From the NCBI RefSeq assembly GCF_006543045.1, contig NZ_RBZW01000014.1, positions 1 to 64,000 of the forward strand: DNA of 64,000 nt, given 5' to 3'. The position numbers and the translations under genes are program-made. Of the stretch, positions 62,590 to 64,000 are shown in pieces (the first letter of the stretch is position 1; the number at the start of each line of letters is the position of its first letter). Source of the stretch: Salinadaptatus halalkaliphilus. GTDB lineage: Archaea > Halobacteriota > Halobacteria > Halobacteriales > Natrialbaceae. Under the pieces are notes generated by a model. It ran no database searches. It worked only from the letters and a program-made list of their open reading frames with translations, and was not told the origin of the DNA.

Positions 62590-64000
62590 ATGGGTCAGTT
62601 GGAGGGAACGCGGTTACGGCGGCGGGCGGTGCTTCTCGGGGCGAGCCTGGCACTGCCCGGGGCAGCCGGCTGTCTCGAAATCGATACGGGCGGCGAAAAC
62701 ACCGTCGACAACAGCGGGAACGGCGACGGAAACGGTGACGACGATGTCGACGGCGGTGGCGACACACTCGCCGAACCGACGGCGCCCGAACCCGGGTTCA
62801 TCGTCGGCGACAGCGCCGACGCCGACTACGAGACACTCCAGAACGCCTACGATTCGCTCGAGTCCGGTGACGTGATCGGCCTCGAACCTGGCGAGCACAC
62901 GGTCCAACTCGATGTCGACAACGCCGATGTCGGCGACGGCGAGGATCTGGTCAAGACCTACACCTACGTCGGACTCGCGGACGATCCCGACGAGACCTCG
63001 ATCGAGTTCGTCCAGCCCGAAGCGACCTCCTACATCGTTCGTGGCCCGCAGCGATTCAGGCCCGAGGACGGTGCGCCAGGCTTCTGGCATCTGACAGTCG
63101 ATATTCCAGAGACGGTGTCGTTCGCACGGATCGGTGCCTACGAGGACGACAGCGACAAACTCGACGACTACCTCGACGAGATCTTCGAGGACGAGGACGA
63201 CCGCGAGGACCATCTCGCCGCCCACTTTGAGGCGTCCGAGGAGGACGACCTCACCGAAATCTATCCAAACGAGCAATCCACCGTCAACTACTGCGTCGTC
63301 GACGGCTCGTTCGACGGCCCGGTCAGCGCCTACGAGACGACGTTTACCGACGAGGTCTTCTACGAGGTGTCTCCGACCAACTGTCGGTTCTACGACGATG
63401 TCGGCGGACCGAGAGTGACCGCCAATCACTGCCAGTTCGACGGCCGAGTCGACGGCGACGGCGGCTGGGTCTACAACAGTACCATCGAGGGAATCGCGAG
63501 CCTGAACAACCTCACGATGGTTCGCTGTGAACTCCACAGCGGACTGAACGTCACCGGCGGCGGCAACGTCGACGACTGCGAGATCCAGTCTAAACCCGAT
63601 ACCGACCGCGCGATCGACATCCTGAGCAGGTACGACGTCGCTATCGAACACTCCGAGATCTACGGGACCATCCGATCGAACGAGGACGGCTCCTACATCG
63701 ACCGCCTCGAGATGAACGTCGTCGACGCCCCCTCGAGCGCCCGGTTCGTCATCGACGGCGCACCGGCGACGAACATCTATCTCAACGTCTTCCGTGGCGG
63801 CGACGTTCGCATCACGACCGACACCGGCGACCTCTCGTCGTTCCCCAGCGACGACATCGATCTCTACGATTCCGAACGGGAGCTGGGGAACTACTACGCC
63901 GAGTGGGCGGGCGTCGACGCGGCCGACGAGGGCCTCCTCGAGACGCGAACGCTGCCCGGCGAAGACGGTGAGATGGATCGGTTCCCGCTCGCTACCGACG
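62590..64000 (+). CDS. Tat lipoprotein with right-handed beta-helix-like repeats (3' truncated by window)
   Basis: At least 470 residues; it runs past the window end with no stop codon. It begins MGQLEGTRLRRRAVLLGASL with the twin-arginine lipobox ending in ..GAAGC, then an Asp/Gly/Asn-rich linker (residues ~33-58). From ~70 the sequence shows short beta-strand/turn repeats: YETLQNAYDSLESGDVIGLEPGEHTVQL is the usual start of a pectate-lyase-type parallel beta-helix, followed by NSTIEGIASLNNLTMVRCELHSGLNV and others. Probably a surface glycan-binding or degrading protein. A shorter ATG at 62586 in another frame is a shadow. Confidence 0.85.
   Translation, partial: MGQLEGTRLRRRAVLLGASLALPGAAGCLEIDTGGENTVDNSGNGDGNGDDDVDGGGDTLAEPTAPEPGFIVGDSADADYETLQNAYDSLESGDVIGLEPGEHTVQLDVDNADVGDGEDLVKTYTYVGLADDPDETSIEFVQPEATSYIVRGPQRFRPEDGAPGFWHLTVDIPETVSFARIGAYEDDSDKLDDYLDEIFEDEDDREDHLAAHFEASEEDDLTEIYPNEQSTVNYCVVDGSFDGPVSAYETTFTDEVFYEVSPTNCRFYDDVGGPRVTANHCQFDGRVDGDGGWVYNSTIEGIASLNNLTMVRCELHSGLNVTGGGNVDDCEIQSKPDTDRAIDILSRYDVAIEHSEIYGTIRSNEDGSYIDRLEMNVVDAPSSARFVIDGAPATNIYLNVFRGGDVRITTDTGDLSSFPSDDIDLYDSERELGNYYAEWAGVDAADEGLLETRTLPGEDGEMDRFPLATD

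Noticed and set aside
1-64000. CRISPR array
   Set aside because: No regularly spaced direct repeats were seen and no cas genes are present.
1-64000. rRNA genes or a replication origin (cdc6/orc1)
   Set aside because: No rRNA sequence, Orc1/Cdc6 gene or origin-box clusters were recognised.

Overview
This window is a GC-rich stretch of a haloarchaeal chromosome. The proteins are strongly acidic. Families largely confined to Halobacteria recur: HalOD1 output domains, a HalX response regulator, a Bat-type HTH regulator, and small proteins resembling DUF5786 and DUF7331. Several genes have a TATA-like box about 25-30 bases before the start codon, as expected for leaderless transcripts. Replication, translation and rRNA/tRNA-modification genes are archaeal (B-family polymerase with an intein, S8e, Nop5/fibrillarin). 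A Natrinema/Haloterrigena-like organism is my guess and cannot be proven from the sequence alone.

Layout. 0.5-5.4 kb: two tandem APC permeases fused to universal-stress domains. 5.6-7.2 kb: nop5-fibrillarin operon. 7.3-15.7 kb: a degenerate polysaccharide-deacetylase lipoprotein, glutamate-cysteine ligase, a HEAT-repeat protein, an enolase-superfamily protein and a secreted phospholipase-D-like protein, interspersed with three decayed genes and a TnpB-element end. 15.9-20.6 kb: DtxR/SirR-type regulator, ferritin-like protein and sufCBD. 20.7-24.7 kb: intein-containing DNA polymerase B. 25.6-32.5 kb: phosphate uptake (pstS-C-A, an embedded sensor kinase, pstB) with a divergent AbrB-PhoU gene. 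32.7-38.1 kb: S8e and small genes, tRNA-Gly with a duplicated 3' end, a Bat-type regulator and two HalOD1 proteins, ending in a truncated methyltransferase and an AT-rich patch. 38.4-44.1 kb: a peptide/nickel-type ABC importer operon with overlapping genes. 44.2-49.3 kb: Lrp regulator with aminotransferase, two FAD amine oxidoreductases and an ornithine-cyclodeaminase homologue, which suggests amino-acid catabolism. 49.6-52.2 kb: a degenerate PAS/GAF histidine kinase convergent with a HalX response regulator. 52.4-62.5 kb: purL, a small acidic protein, a TrmB-like regulator, an M24-fold protein, heme A synthase, NikR, a uracil-DNA glycosylase, a DnaJ-membrane protein and DinB. 62.6 kb to the end: a beta-helix-like lipoprotein cut by the window edge.

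The most notable points are: a sensor kinase inside the pst locus with dyad elements at the pstS promoter; a three-copy palindromic intergenic element; a PolB intein that appears to end in Gln rather than Asn; a duplicated tRNA-Gly 3' end resembling an attachment scar; a perfect 20-bp palindrome upstream of suf; three apparently degenerate enzymes (NodB-like, M24-like, histidine kinase); and several decayed genes.
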